Part shown: one piece after another, positions 10,618 to 23,047 of the stretch
How the letters are laid out: every line of letters starts with the position of its first letter
Position numbering within the stretch: the first letter of the stretch is position 1
Assembly (NCBI GenBank): GCA_964016885.1
Contig: OZ024757.1
Span: 27,704,954-27,768,953, forward strand
Source of the DNA: Eledone cirrhosa
Lineage: Eukaryota; Mollusca; Cephalopoda; Octopoda; Eledonidae
Direction: 5' to 3'
Length of the DNA: 64,000 nucleotides
Program-made: the position numbers and the translations under genes
Notes under the pieces: model-generated
Seen by the model: the letters and a program-made list of their open reading frames with translations, nothing else
The model's database searches: none
What the model was told of the DNA's origin: nothing

Positions 10618-13223
10618 TATATATATATATAGTTTAAGAATAAACAAGACTCAAACCACAAAATTATATTAGTTTTACTATTACAAAGAAGTGTGTGTCT
10701 GTGTGAGTGTCTGGTTGAGTCTGTATGTACGCGTATCCGCGCGTCTTATCGTAAGTAATGCGTGTGTGCACATCAAAAATAAATCATATGGTCTAAGGGC
10801 AGATAATTTGAAATTTCAATTTCAGTATAAATAACATTTTGATACATATTTTATATATTTATCTTAAATAATATACAGATAACCTGAAAAATAACTGTAA
10901 AACGTTTAATCATGTTAAAACATTTAAAATCTTCGTGATGCGCGTATAATTTGAGGGTTATTTCGCTATTTCTATTATATTTTAAGTGAATGAAGTGTTT
11001 AAATTGGGAAAGGATTAACTACTATCTCAGGCAATTTCTAAAACATTACGGTGTTTAATTTAAGGCAGGTTTAAATAGTATTTATATATTGTTCAGTTAC
11101 AAAGGAGTGAATATATCGAGAAAGATTCGGGCGCTATTTTTAAAAGATTAAAGGCAGTGCCATGTAAAATTTTGAGGAAGACCTAATGTCTAACACGAGG
11201 AAGATTTGCCGGCTGGTTTGCTGAGAAGACATTTTAACCATAACACACAGTCCTAATATTGTAGTTTTGTTTACCGAAGAAAATTATATCAATTTTTAAA
11301 ATGAATAAATAATTAAACAATTGCAACACCTTAAATTTTACATTTTGAAACCAATTTTAATGTGATTTATAAACCGTCTTCTAGCACGGGAAAGATATGC
11401 CGGCCGGCTTGCTCGTGAAGAGATTTTAATCATAACACATAGGCCTAATAATATTATAGTTCTGTATACTTAGGATAATTATATCAATTTTTAAAATGAA
11501 TAATACTTTAGCTCATAAAACGTATTAAACCTAGAATTTAAAAACTAATTTTAATATAATATATACACTGTCTGCTCTTCGTAAAAATGTAAACAATCTG
11601 CTACCACGCTTGTTATGAATACCTCCCACCACTCCTCATTCACTATATCGGCTGCATACGGTCAACAAAAAATATTAAAATCAACCACAATTAAAATGAT
11701 ACACTATGGGTGTTTTTATCTTTATATATATCTCCGTCTGCAACATTTTAAAATTTAGAGACACAATGCATTTCGTATCTCAGTCATATTGCTACAATAA
11801 GAATTTCGCTTTCTAATCACACGGTGGTCGGCTCTAATCCCACATTTGTCGATATAGATAGTTATTTCTTCAAAGTTAATATCCTCGACATTTATGTTAT
11901 TATATGCTCAACAAAAAATAATAAAGTAACGATGTCATGCGTGTTTATATATTTCTATATCTTTTAATATATCACCATCTGCAATTCGTTAACATTTACA
12001 CTCGCAGTGTATTTCCTATCCTAGCCTTAATAAAAAAAATCGTCTTCCAATGACAAGACACTGAGTTCTAATCCTACACTTGTTTCCCCCTATAAATTGC
12101 AATTTCTCCACGGTTTCATTAAATATGCTGATTTTCAAAAATAAAATATTAAAATCTACTATAATATTACACCATGTGTGTTTCGATATTTGTAAATATC
12201 TCCGTCTGCACTTCTTTCAAATTTATATACACAATGCATTCTCTCTCAGCCATGTTGCTATCATGAGAAGTTTGCTTTCTAATCATAAGGACCTGGGTTC
12301 TAATTACATATTTGTCTATATATATATATATAGTTATTTCTCCAAAGTTACTCATACATTATAACATATATATCCTGAACATTTATATTATTATATCCTC
12401 TTAATAAATTATTAAAACGTTTTGAAAGTGGCGAACGAAGTTTGGAAATTGAAGAAATATAAGGCTTCAACATGATCCTTCGTAATGAGGTGTTGAAACC
12501 CACTGAACGTAAACAGATGGGTGTCTTTTTTCGTTCAGTGAATTTATACACCCCGTTATTAAGTCAAATGTTACAAATATAATTATTAAATAATAAATTT
12601 TAAAACAATTTAATGTGCTTTATACACCGTCTTCACTTCTTAAAAATGTAAACAGTCAGCTGCCGCACTTGTTATGGATACCCTCCTCATTAAATCTGTT
12701 GATTTTCAATAATAAAATATCTGTTTGCGACAGATTATGAACAAAAAATATAAAATAAACTATAGTAATACAACACGTGAATTTCTATATTTATATATAT
12801 CTATATCTGAAACTCTTACAAATTTACACACCATGTACGTTTTCTATCAATCATGTTGCTACAATAAAAAGTTCGATTTCTAATTACAAGTTCGCGAGTT
12901 CTAATCCTACATTTGTCCATATATATATAGTTGTTTCTCCAAAGTTACACATTTATTTAATCCTGTATGTCCCTTATACATATATTCTGAACACATATGT
13001 AATAATAACCTGGTAATAAATTATTAAAATATGATTACATATCTCACAATGCTTCGTATTAAACACACTACTTTATTAAAATATCATCTTTAATCTTGGC
13101 ATTCTAAAGAGGTTTAGAGGCGGATAACTTCAAAACTTGTCATCATTAAATAAAGAAATTACACTTTAAAGAGACTAGAAAGAAGTTCGAATCCAAACTA
13201 AGTTATGAACACAGTTGTTATAT

Positions 13224-13305
13224 TACAGGGTGTCCACTAAGTCACTAAACAATTTGATATATATATTTGTATAAAATTGTCTAGTGACTCTGTGGACACC
13301 CTGTA
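13224..13305. mobile_element. ~80-bp mariner-type MITE
   Basis: 'tacagggtgtccactaagtc' and inverted 'tacagggtgtccacagagtc' (minus strand) bound a short AT core, and each end starts with TA. Only terminal inverted repeats remain. Confidence 0.75.
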
Positions 13306-13499
13306 TGCTAAAAAAAATATTTTACTAATATATTATATGCTGGAAGTATATTTTGTTTGAAAGGATGAAAACTTCATACAAATGCAGGCTACAATTCTTT
13401 AAATGCTAATAATTATTATTGAAAATATTAAATCATTAAAAAACACACTTGTCTTTTCCATTCAAACATGAATAATGTTTTTTTTTTTAAATCAATGTG

Positions 13500-13990
13500 A
13501 TAGTTTAATACATTTTATGGAATAGAAGTTTTGGAAACTTACCTGTATGATTTGGAGGTAATTTCCCTGCTGTTCCTAGAATAATTTCATGAGGAAGTTT
13601 TAGCTGCTATTTCCAAAACGTTGTTTGATTTGAATCAGGTTTAACTGCTATTTCTATGATCAAATACAAATACAGTGGAGTGTATCCTTTGAGGGAGATT
13701 TGGCGCAATTTCTAAAATGTTCAAACACAGTGGCAGCATGGTTTCAGGAAGATTGGACCACTATTTCGAGCATAAGGGAGATGTCGGATGGTTTGTCAGT
13801 TTGTTTACCGTGGAGACACATTTCTGCTATTTTATGAGACACCGTATTATTTAATTTAGAGGTAGATTTGGCTGTTATCTCTAGCATTTCATAAGCCCCC
13901 ATGGTTTTGTGTCACTTGAGGTAGATTTGGGTGCTATTTGTAGAATGTTCAAATAAAGTACACTGTAATGATTTGGGAGAAATTCGACTG
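13500..13990 (-). repeat. ~60-bp subrepeat block, about eight degenerate copies
   Basis: Repeats of 'gaggtagatttggctgttat' followed by 'tctagcattt...cagtg' are spaced at roughly 55-65 bp (for example near 13585, 13640, 13690, 13745, 13860, 13920). Confidence 0.7.
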
Positions 13991-13994
13991 AGAT

Positions 13995-14075
13995 ATCGGG
14001 GTCGATAAAATAAAGTACCAGTAATGCACTGGGTTACTTGCTGGCCTTGTGCCAAAAAGTAGAAACAATTATTAA
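13995..14075 (+). mobile_element. SINE 3' fragment (family 1)
   Basis: 'ggggtcgataaaataaagta' through 'ggccttgtgcc' and an ATT-rich end. Confidence 0.75.
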
Positions 14076-14459
14076 TGACAACACAGGGTCCTAATATTAC
14101 TGTAGGTGTGCATCCTAGGGTAAATTACAACCCACTGTAATTCATCTATTACAATGTATTCACTATTAAATTTTAAAATAAAACCGTCCTCCCTTCTTTC
14201 GAAAATGTAAACATTGAGCTACCACGCGTGTTATGAATACCTTCCACCACTCCTTTTGCGATTTTAATTCAATAATAATCTACTGGCTGTCGATAATCAA
14301 TAAAAAACATCAAAATATTAGAAATATATCGAATAACATCCTTATTTCAGCTCTTAACTATATGTAACTTTGACTTGTCTTTCACAAAACATTTTAATCG
14401 CCCCATATATAACGTTTTATTAGCTTCTCTGATCGTAAACATGAGGTTGAGAAGATAAA

Positions 14460-14515
14460 CAAATACATACGTGTGCGCATACACACACACGCGCGCGTAT
14501 GTACACACACACACA

Positions 14516-14546
<31 letters not shown>

Positions 14547-14581
14547 CATGTCTGTGTGTGTGTGCATGTATGTTTTGGATG

Positions 14582-14628
<47 letters not shown>

Positions 14629-14740
14629 GTATGCGTCTGTAAGTATATATATATATAGAGAGAGAGAGAGAGGGAGAGAGTGAGAGTGAGAGAGAGACAG
14701 CGAAAGAGGGAGGGAAAGAAAAAGAGAGAGAGATAGATAC
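14460..14740. repeat. CA/CG, TA/TG and GA microsatellite cluster
   Basis: CA/GC tract at ~14475-14515, TA/TG at ~14517-14655, GA-rich at ~14656-14735. Long Ser/Leu- or Tyr/Ile-rich frames across it are artefacts. Confidence 0.9.
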
Positions 14741-14786
14741 ATAGTCATTAGAGAGAAATGCATGTGTGCATTTTAAAAGAAAAATT

Positions 14787-14847
14787 ACGGTCAAAGGGAA
14801 ATAATCTGGTATGTCTAGAAAATTTGAGATTATTTCCCTTTGACCGT
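14787..14847. repeat. Palindrome at the symmetry centre of the array
   Basis: Two perfect 21-bp arms (14787-14807 and 14827-14847, 'ttccctttgaccgt' on the right) are separated by 19 nt. Module (d) reads outward from here in both directions. Confidence 0.85.
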
Positions 14848-15227
14848 ATTTTGTCTTCTTATCTGCACACCCGCAATTTATACTGATGGACCAGTGCCGT
14901 TAATAAAGTTGCTAATAGAGTTGAATATATTTAATATTTGGGGTCTAGGATTGGTTTATCATATGCAGTAGGGTTATTAGATATATGAATAATAATATAA
15001 ACTCAAAAAAATTGTGTTTTGATAAAATACTGGGTTGCGCAAGAGAGACCGTTGGGTTTCTCATATGCATCTATTTTGATTACTGATATGTGGAAGTGAT
15101 TAAAGATACTAATGATATTATAATAATTTATTTCTAGGATATGATTACAAATATGTACATATAACCTTGACGATGTATGAGAACATTTGAAGAAATAACT
15201 ATTTACAGGGACAAATGTAGGATTAGA

Positions 15228-18024
15228 GCCGCATGGAGAACTAGTGGGTGATGTCTCTGAGACACAACATAAAAATATAAAGAATAGAATTTTGTCCTGC
15301 AGAAGAGCCATTACAATTGGACACTGAAAGAGAGAGGAGTTGGATCATCTATTCGAGGAGAATAGTATGCAAATCCTTGGGATCCAAGATGAACCCATGA
15401 AGAGAATGATGATTGGAAAGAGGAGCCAGCTCATCACCACATCATCAAAGAGGAACACAACTAATGCTGCAGAAGGGGGAGTGGGTTTTGTGTTGAGTAC
15501 AAGAGTCAACCTATCTACCCCAGAGTTTTGAGGATGACCTTCAATGGAAACCCAAGGCTGACAGTCATCTCAACTTATAGTCCAACTAAGGGAGACAGTG
15601 ATGTTGGTGCAGTGGAATTTCATGAGTAAGAAGAACAGGGAAGATCTTTGCTGGTACTTCCATAACGATACCAACTGAAATGAGAAACCATATTAGGACA
15701 CACTACTGGAAGCGAACCTGATCGCAATCAACCTAAGGTTTAAGAAGAATCCGGGGAAGATGTGGACCTACATCTCTGATAAGTGCCTGACTAACACCCA
15801 GATTGATTTCATTCTGGTGAGGAAGTAGTGGCAGAATAGTGTTTTGAACACAGAACCATATAATTATTTCAGTACACTGGGCAGTAACTACCGGTTTGTT
15901 ATGTGTGAGGTCTCTGTGAGTTTAAGAAAGAGTAAGGCTCAGCCCCGGAGAGTGAACTATGACTGGGGAGATTTCAAGGAAGATGATAAGCTACAGGAAA
16001 GCTACACAGTAGAAGTGAGGAACAGGTTCAGTGCTCTATGTGGAGAGGCAGAGGAGAGAGAGATTGAGTGGACAGAGGAGAGTGTAACAAAGAGGTACAG
16101 GTACTTCACCACTGAATTGGCAGAAGCAAGTGATGCTCAGGTGCCGAGGAGGGAGAGGAAGTGGAGGGATGACAGCTCTGTAGAACCAAAAGTGTGTGAA
16201 GCAAGAGAACACCTGAGGGCTGCCCATGGTCAATTCCATATTGATCCTATGGAGAAGAGGAAGAATATAGAGGTGAAAAAGGAAGAACTCTGTGTTACTT
16301 ACACTGAGGCCAGAGAGGAGATGCTGATGGAGAAGATCAGGAGTGTGGAGAGAGTGGTTGACAGTTGTAAGTGTAAAGTGAGCTGGACAATCATCAATGA
16401 GATCACAGGGAGAAAGAGAGGGAGTTCAAGTCATATCGGGGAACAAGTCCAAACGATAGGAAGAGGAAATGGCTGAACCATTTTGAGACCCTACTAGGTC
16501 AGCCCCCTTCCACAGCCCTGAACATCCGGGAGATCAGACAGCTGTTTGGAACTGGATATTGAGACTGGACCCTTCACCAGAGAATAACTTCAAACAGCCA
16601 AGGTGAAGATCAAGGAGGGCAAGGCAAATGGAAAAGATTGAGTGGCATCAGAGGTGTGATTTTGATGATATTATCCTGGAGTTCTGTAGCTAGGCACTGG
16701 AGAAAGGAGTTGCCCCAGATGAGAGGAGGATCAGTAATATTGTCCCAGTACCAAAGAAGGGAGATCTCTCTAACACCAACAAGTACAGGGGGATCTCATT
16801 GACACCGCTGGTAGCAAAGACCCTCAACAGGATGATTTTTAACAGGATCCAGCCCGAGATGGAGAAGAAGCTCAGAAACAATCAGAACAGCTTCAGAGAG
16901 GGAAAAATCAATGACCAGTCGCATCCTGATACTGAGGAGAATTTTAGGAATCTTCCTGCTGTCATGGTTTTCATTAACTTCAGGAAGACTTTTAATTCTG
17001 TGGACCAAGACTGACTGGTGAAGATCTTACAGGTTTATGGAATTCCCATGGAGATAGGGGACCTGATATCACTGCTCTACACCAACACCAGAACCTAAGT
17101 TATTACACCTGACGGGATGACAGAGTTCTTTGAGATACTTGCTTGAGTGCTCCAGGGAAATACATTGGCTCCCTACCTTTTCATCATCACAGTGGACAAT
17201 TGTATGTGCCTTGCACTGAAGAAACACTAGGACTCGGGCTTTATTGTAGCACCAGTTCAGAGCAGGAGAGTTAAGGCTAAAAAGATATCAAATGCTGAAT
17301 TTGCTGTCAGCATAGTTCTGGTGACAAACACAGTGTAGGAGGCAGAGGAGTTGATGCAAGAAGTGGAGACTGTGTTGATCAATGTGGGGCTGGGAATGAA
17401 TGAGAATAAGATGAAGTATCAGGCATAGAACATTAAGGAGTCAGAGAAGATTATAAAGTCAGCATGAAGCCACTAGAGCTGATTGAGGACTTCCTGTGTG
17501 TGGGAGCAATGATTGAGTACACAAGTACACAATCATGTAGTGCTGAGGAAGAGCAAAGCCTGGGCGGCATTGTGGAAGTCGGACTTTGTACAGATCTGAA
17601 GATCCGTATTTTCGTCGCCAAAGTGGAGTTTGTGCTGCTGTACTGGTCAGAATCTTGGACACTGACCAAGAGACTCACTCAGATGGTGGATGGACGCTGC
17701 ACGAGAATGCTGAGAATGGTTCTGAACATTAATCAGTATGCACTGAGGATGAATAACTCAGAGCTCCCAAAAGTCAGCTCGAAAGTTTCACAGAGGAGAC
17801 TGAAGTTAACTGGACATGCCAGTCAACATTCAGTGATCTTGTGGGAGTCCCCTTTCATAGACGCACTGGAAGAGGGAGACCAAGGATGACATATGTTCAT
17901 GCTCTAAGGACAGACACTGGTCTCTGGGAAACTCGGGACATAGTGGCGATGAGGAAGGACAGAGACCGCTGGGGAGAATTCGTCCATGGATCTCGGCAAT
18001 TTTACCCTCCCTAGATAAATAGAT
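15228..18024 (+). pseudogene. Dead, 5'-truncated non-LTR retrotransposon (endonuclease-reverse transcriptase relic)
   Basis: Broken frames show an endonuclease part ('AAEGGVGFVLS', ~15470), a linker (15844-16476, 'VNYDWGDFKEDDKLQESY'), RT blocks ('VPVPKKGDLSNTNKYRGISL', ~16740-16800; 'LVAKTLNRMIFNRIQPEMEK', ~16808-16870; 'VLQGNTLAPYLFII', ~17145-17190) and an RT C-terminus ('WSESWTLTKRLTQMVDGRCT', ~17645-17705). Stops and frameshifts lie between them, and the catalytic F-A-D-D box is eroded to 'EFAVSIVL' near 17300. The identical 13-mer 'atgtaggattaga' at 15215-15227 and 18025-18037 looks like the target duplication, because array sequence resumes immediately afterwards. Clade uncertain (RTE-like is plausible). 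Confidence 0.85.
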
Positions 18025-19949
18025 ATGTAGGATTAGAACCCAGGAACTTGTGATTAGTAATGGGATTCCTATTGCAACAACAGGATGAATTATGTATGAG
18101 TAGATTTTCAAGAATAACAGACGTAGATATATATAAATAAATAAATAAAAACACAAGGTGTTTTATGACAGTTAATTTTTATATTTTGTCTATAGCCAAC
18201 AGTGGTTTCAAATACACATTTTAATCATAAAATAGATTGTGAATCTTTAAATTATATCCGAAATATTAGCGATTAAATGACAATAGTCATTTATTTATTC
18301 AATGTAAAAATCCTCATATAAGGGCGGTGCCCCAGCATGGCCTCAGTCGATGATTGGAACATTTTATTAAAAAAATTGAGCAGTATCTAATAAAAACAAA
18401 ATATATTATTAAAGTAGACACAATTATTAAAGGGGACTGTTTTTATTGTTAAAAATCAACAGATGTAAAGACGGTGGAGTGGCGGTATTTATCCATAGCC
18501 AATGTGGTAGCAGATTGTTTATATTTTTATCAAGTGAAGACGGTGTATAAACCACATTAAAACTACTTTTAAAATTCAACATTTAAGGTGTTCTAATTAA
18601 TTATTTACTCATTAAAAAAAGGGTGATTTCTTAAAACCAGCATAATAATATTAATGTGTTGTGATTAAAGTATCTCCGCAGCAATCACGTTGAAAAACAA
18701 GCGGGCAAATGACCCTCATGCTAGAAATAATAGCTAAGCAACCTCAAATTCCAAGCCATTCTCGAAATATGTTAGAAATAGTGGTCAAGTTACCCTCAAA
18801 TCACACAGTTAAAACACTGGATTTTTTAAATACTGTTTACAAGCCATAAATATTTAGAGAAACCTATATGAATGGACTAATGGTTACATGAATATGACGG
18901 TAAGTGTAATTACGTTATACAATTTAACATCACAAATAATTATTATAAGGGTTTTAAAAATTGCAATTTTTATTTATAGTTATTTTCACTGTGCCTTTTA
19001 AAGGAATAAATATAATAAATATCAACAAGTTATTAACAGCCAAATATCAAGCTTCAGATTATCTCCCCTTTGACCATATTTTGTCTTCTCAACTGCACAC
19101 CCGCAATTGCACTTGTGGATCTCCGTTATCAATATTGACGGCAATGATATTAAATATATTTAATTTTTGGAGTCAATATGATTTGTGTCGCATATACTAA
19201 GATTGCCGGATGTATGAACTGCCAAATTTGTACGCTGATAGATATTTATGGTTTGGATAAGAGAAACTCTAGTGTTTATATTAATTACTCACAATTTGAA
19301 GAGATTAAAGATAATATTTTAATAATTTATTACCAGGTTATTATTACATAAGTGTTCAGAATATATGTACAATTGACATACAGAATTAAATATATGTGTA
19401 AGATTGGAGAAATAACTATATATATATATGGACAAATGTTGTAATAGAACTCGGGACCTCGATTGAAAATCGAACTTCTTATTGTAGCAATATGATTGAT
19501 AAAAGACGTACATGGTGTATAAAGTTGCAGATATAGATATATAAAAATACAGAAACACACATGGTGTATTACTATATATTATTTTATATTGTTTGTTAAT
19601 AATAGATATTTTATTAATGAAAATTAACAGGGTCAAGGAAGGAGGTAGCCATACCAAGCGTGGCGGCTGATTATTTACATTTTAAGAAGTGAAGACGGTG
19701 TATATAATCAAAATTAAAATTAATTTTAACATTTATTATTTAATACACTATATTTGTAACATTTGACTCAGTAACATAGTCTTAATAACGGGGTGTATAA
19801 ATCCACTGAACGGGAAAAGACATCCATCTGTTTACGTTCAGCGAGTTTAAACACCTCGTTATTAAGACTATATTTCTACTTCAATTTACAAACTTCACTC
19901 GTCACTTTCAAAACATACTTCCTAATATTTTAATAATTTATTACGAGGA
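18025..19949 (+). repeat. Right arm of array, diverged unit without the LINE-derived insert
   Basis: It carries modules a-d in the right-arm orientation: tRNA-like phrase at ~18030-18090, module b at ~18440-18560, ~60-bp subrepeats at ~18715-18820, module d at ~19060-19115, a second tRNA-like phrase at ~19440-19500. It is clearly more diverged than the three units that follow. Confidence 0.7.
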
Positions 19950-21550
19950 TATAATAAAATAAATGTTCAGGATATATGTTATAATGTATGAGTAACTTTG
20001 GAGAAATAACTATCTATATCGACAAATGTCGGATTAGAGCCGACCACTGTGTGATTAGAAAACGAACTTCTTTTTGTAGCAATATGACTGAGATATGAAA
20101 TACATAGTGTCTCTAAATGTTAAAATGTTGAAGTCGGAGATATATATAAATATAAAAACACCCATAGTGTATCATTTTAATTGTGGTTGATTTTAATATT
20201 TTTTGTTGACCGTATGCCGCCGACCGACATTTTGTTATTGAAAATCAACAGATTTAGTGAATGAAGAGTGGTGGGAGGTATTCATAACAAGCGTGGTAGC
20301 AGATTGTTTACATTTTTACGAAGAGAAGACAGTGTATATATTATATTAAAATTAGTTTTTAAATTCCAGGTTTAATACGTTTTATGAGCTAAAGTATTTA
20401 TTCATTTTAAAAATTGATATAATTATCCTAAGTATACAGAACTATAGTATTATTAGGCCTATGTGTTATGATTAAAATCTCTTCACAAGCAAGCCGGCCG
20501 GCATATCTTTCCCGTGCTAGAAGACGGTTTATAAATCACATTAAAATTGGTTTCAAAATGTAAAATTTAAGATGTTGCAATTGTTTAATTATTTATTCAT
20601 ATTAAAAACTGATATAAATTTCCTATGCATACAAAACTACAATATTATTAGGACTGTGTGTTACGATTAAAATGCCTTCGCAGCAAACCAGCCGGCAAAT
20701 CTTCCTCGTGTTAGGAATAGCCATTAAATCTCCCTCAAAATGTTACACGGCACTGCCTTTAAGCATTTAAAAATAGCGCCCGAATCTTTTTCGAAATATT
20801 CACTCCTTTGTATCTGAACATTATATACATACTATTTAAACCTGCCTTAAATTAAACACCGTAATGTCGAGGTGTTGGATATAGCAGTTAAATCTTTCTA
20901 AAATCACACACTTCACTCACTTAAAATATACTAGAAATAGCGAAATAACCTTCATATTATACATATTTTAAAATGACATGTTTTGCAGTTAATTTCCAGG
21001 CTATCTGTTTATTATTTAAGATAAATATATAAAATATGTATCAAAATGTTATTTATACTGAAATCGAAATTTGATATTATCTGCCCTTAGACCATATTAT
21101 TTCTTTTCATGTGCACACACGCATTACTTACGATAAAAAGCGCGCGGACACGCGTACATACAGACTCAACCAGACACTCACACAGACACACACTTCTTTT
21201 CAATAGTAAAACTCATACAACTTTGTGGTTGAGTCTTGTTTATTCTTAAACTATATATATATATATATAAAGAGAGAGAGAGATATATAGATATAAAAGA
21301 AAAGGTGAAGTTTTAAATAGCACGAAAATATATTGTAGGGTCTGTTTTTTCTTTTTTTTCCTTTCTTTGATTCGTCAAAGTGACATTGAATAAAAATGAG
21401 GGACAATTCTTTAAAAAAAAGAGTTTTATAATGTATATAAAGTATTACCGGTTTCGATTTATTATTAAAATTCATCTTATCAAATGTTGAGTAGTACAAT
21501 TAAAAAGAATTAATAAGAATTAAAAACTAAAAATTAAAGATTTAAATTAA

Positions 21551-21605
21551 GAGGTAAGTTTTTTTCATCATTCTCAACAAGGTAGATGAAAAAAACTTAC
21601 CTCTG
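21551..21605. repeat. Hairpin in tandem unit 1
   Basis: 'gaggtaagtttttttcatc' pairs with 'gatgaaaaaaacttacctc' across a ~15-nt loop containing 'ctcaaca'. Confidence 0.85.
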
Positions 21606-21785
21606 ATAAGTTTTTTTTTTCATCAGAAGGTTATGGGAGTCTGACAAAAAAAATTAAGAGTTAAGTAGTCCATGGGTACTATAAATCTTTATTTCTTCCT
21701 TACTATCAAAAGCAAGATACTTCTAAATTTGTTACTGGCTGAAGGCTCCTTCAACTTCCATATCCTTCTTCTCTAGGTTGCCCTC

Positions 21786-21915
21786 TGCCTCTAGGTTTGT
21801 CTAACTTTGACCATAAAGTAACTAACTACCATCGCTCTATCTCGTCTTCTGGTGAGGATATAATCTATTTGGTTGCTATGTTCTCCTGATCTATAGGGTA
21901 TCAAGTGAAGATACC
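21786..21915 (-). pseudogene. LINE endonuclease relic in unit 1
   Basis: The minus-strand frame includes 'GEHSNQIDYILTRRRDRAMV'. The 'QIDYIL' motif belongs to the C-terminal part of the apurinic-type endonuclease of non-LTR retrotransposons. Only ~40 codons survive. Confidence 0.65.
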
Positions 21916-21917
21916 TC

Positions 21918-22455
21918 AAAAATGCACCCAATACACTTCCTAAGTGTGGTTGTTGACAGGAAAGGCATCCCACTGTATAAACCATGTCTAAAAGAGTTGA
22001 GAGGACACTTTAGTTGTGTCAAAGACACAAGAGCCTTTCTAGTGTTGGTGAACTACACAAGGAATGCACCCAGTACATACTGTAATCTGGTTGGTGTTAA
22101 GAAGGGCATCCAACTATAGAAAGCTGGCCAAATAATGGGTTGGGAGGACCCTTCAGTTGTGTCAAGAACATGATAGCCTTTCTAGAGTTGAGGATCTACA
22201 AGATAAATACACCTAGTACATATTGTAAAATGGTTGGTGTTAGGAAGAACATCCGACCATGGAAAACTTGGCTAACAAAGGGTTGGGCGGAACATTCAGT
22301 TTGTGTCAAAGTACAGAACTTCTCTTCTGCTGGATGCCAGCCCTTCAGCTTTTCTGCAAGGTCAGTAGCCCCGCTTCTGTACTGACTTGGTTTATGTAGA
22401 ACTGTCTAAACCTTGCTAGCAGGGAAATTAGACGTTAAATGATGGTGACATAATA
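21918..22455 (+). mobile_element. LINE 3'-UTR relic with internal triplication, unit 1
   Basis: Three consecutive ~143-bp versions of 'gcacccagtacatactgtaa' plus 'gttggtgttaagaagggcat' start near 21921, 22065 and 22207. They end in the LINE tail 'gacgttaaatgatggtga'. Equivalent blocks lie at ~26117-26655 and ~30316-30845. Confidence 0.7.
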
Positions 22456-22944
22456 TATATAAAAACATAATCACACATGGTGTATTAATATGGTTAACTA
22501 TTTATGATTTTTATTGATTGTTTGCAGCCATCAGACATTCTATTAATAAAAAAACACAACACATATAATGATGGGGAAGTGGTGGGAAGTATCCATTACA
22601 ACCATGGTGGCTGATTGTGTTTATTTATATATATTTTTTAAATGTCTGGACGGTGTTCGGATAGAATGTTTTGTGGTAAACATTCCAGCTCTCTAACTTC
22701 AAATCCTGCCCAAGTCAACTTTATCTTTCATCTGGAGGTCGATAAATAAAGTAGCAGTCCAGTAAGGTGGTCAATTCTAGTCCATTGCCTCATTCACTCT
22801 TCTTCTCTATCACCGTCTCTCCTTGGTTGTGTTCAGACTTGGTGATTGATGGGCTCCACCAAATTTTAAAAGATACCAGCCCTGCCAACCTCTAAAAACC
22901 CAAAGGGGAGTACCATGAAAAAAAAAGAAAAATAATTATAATAA

Positions 22945-23047
22945 TTATTTCTACTTTTGGCACAAGGCCAGCAATTATCCAGTACATTACTGGTACTTTA
23001 TTTTATCGACCCCCGTAAGGATGAAAGGCAAAGTTAACCTCGGCAGG
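22945..23047 (-). mobile_element. SINE fragment (family 1), unit 1
   Basis: 'atttctacttttggcacaag' through 'ctggtactttattttatcga' to 'aggcaaagttaacctcgg'. Confidence 0.8.

Noticed and set aside
15844..16476. 210-codon frame as a host gene
   Set aside because: It lies between LINE endonuclease and RT blocks in the same strand and order; it is the linker of a dead retrotransposon.
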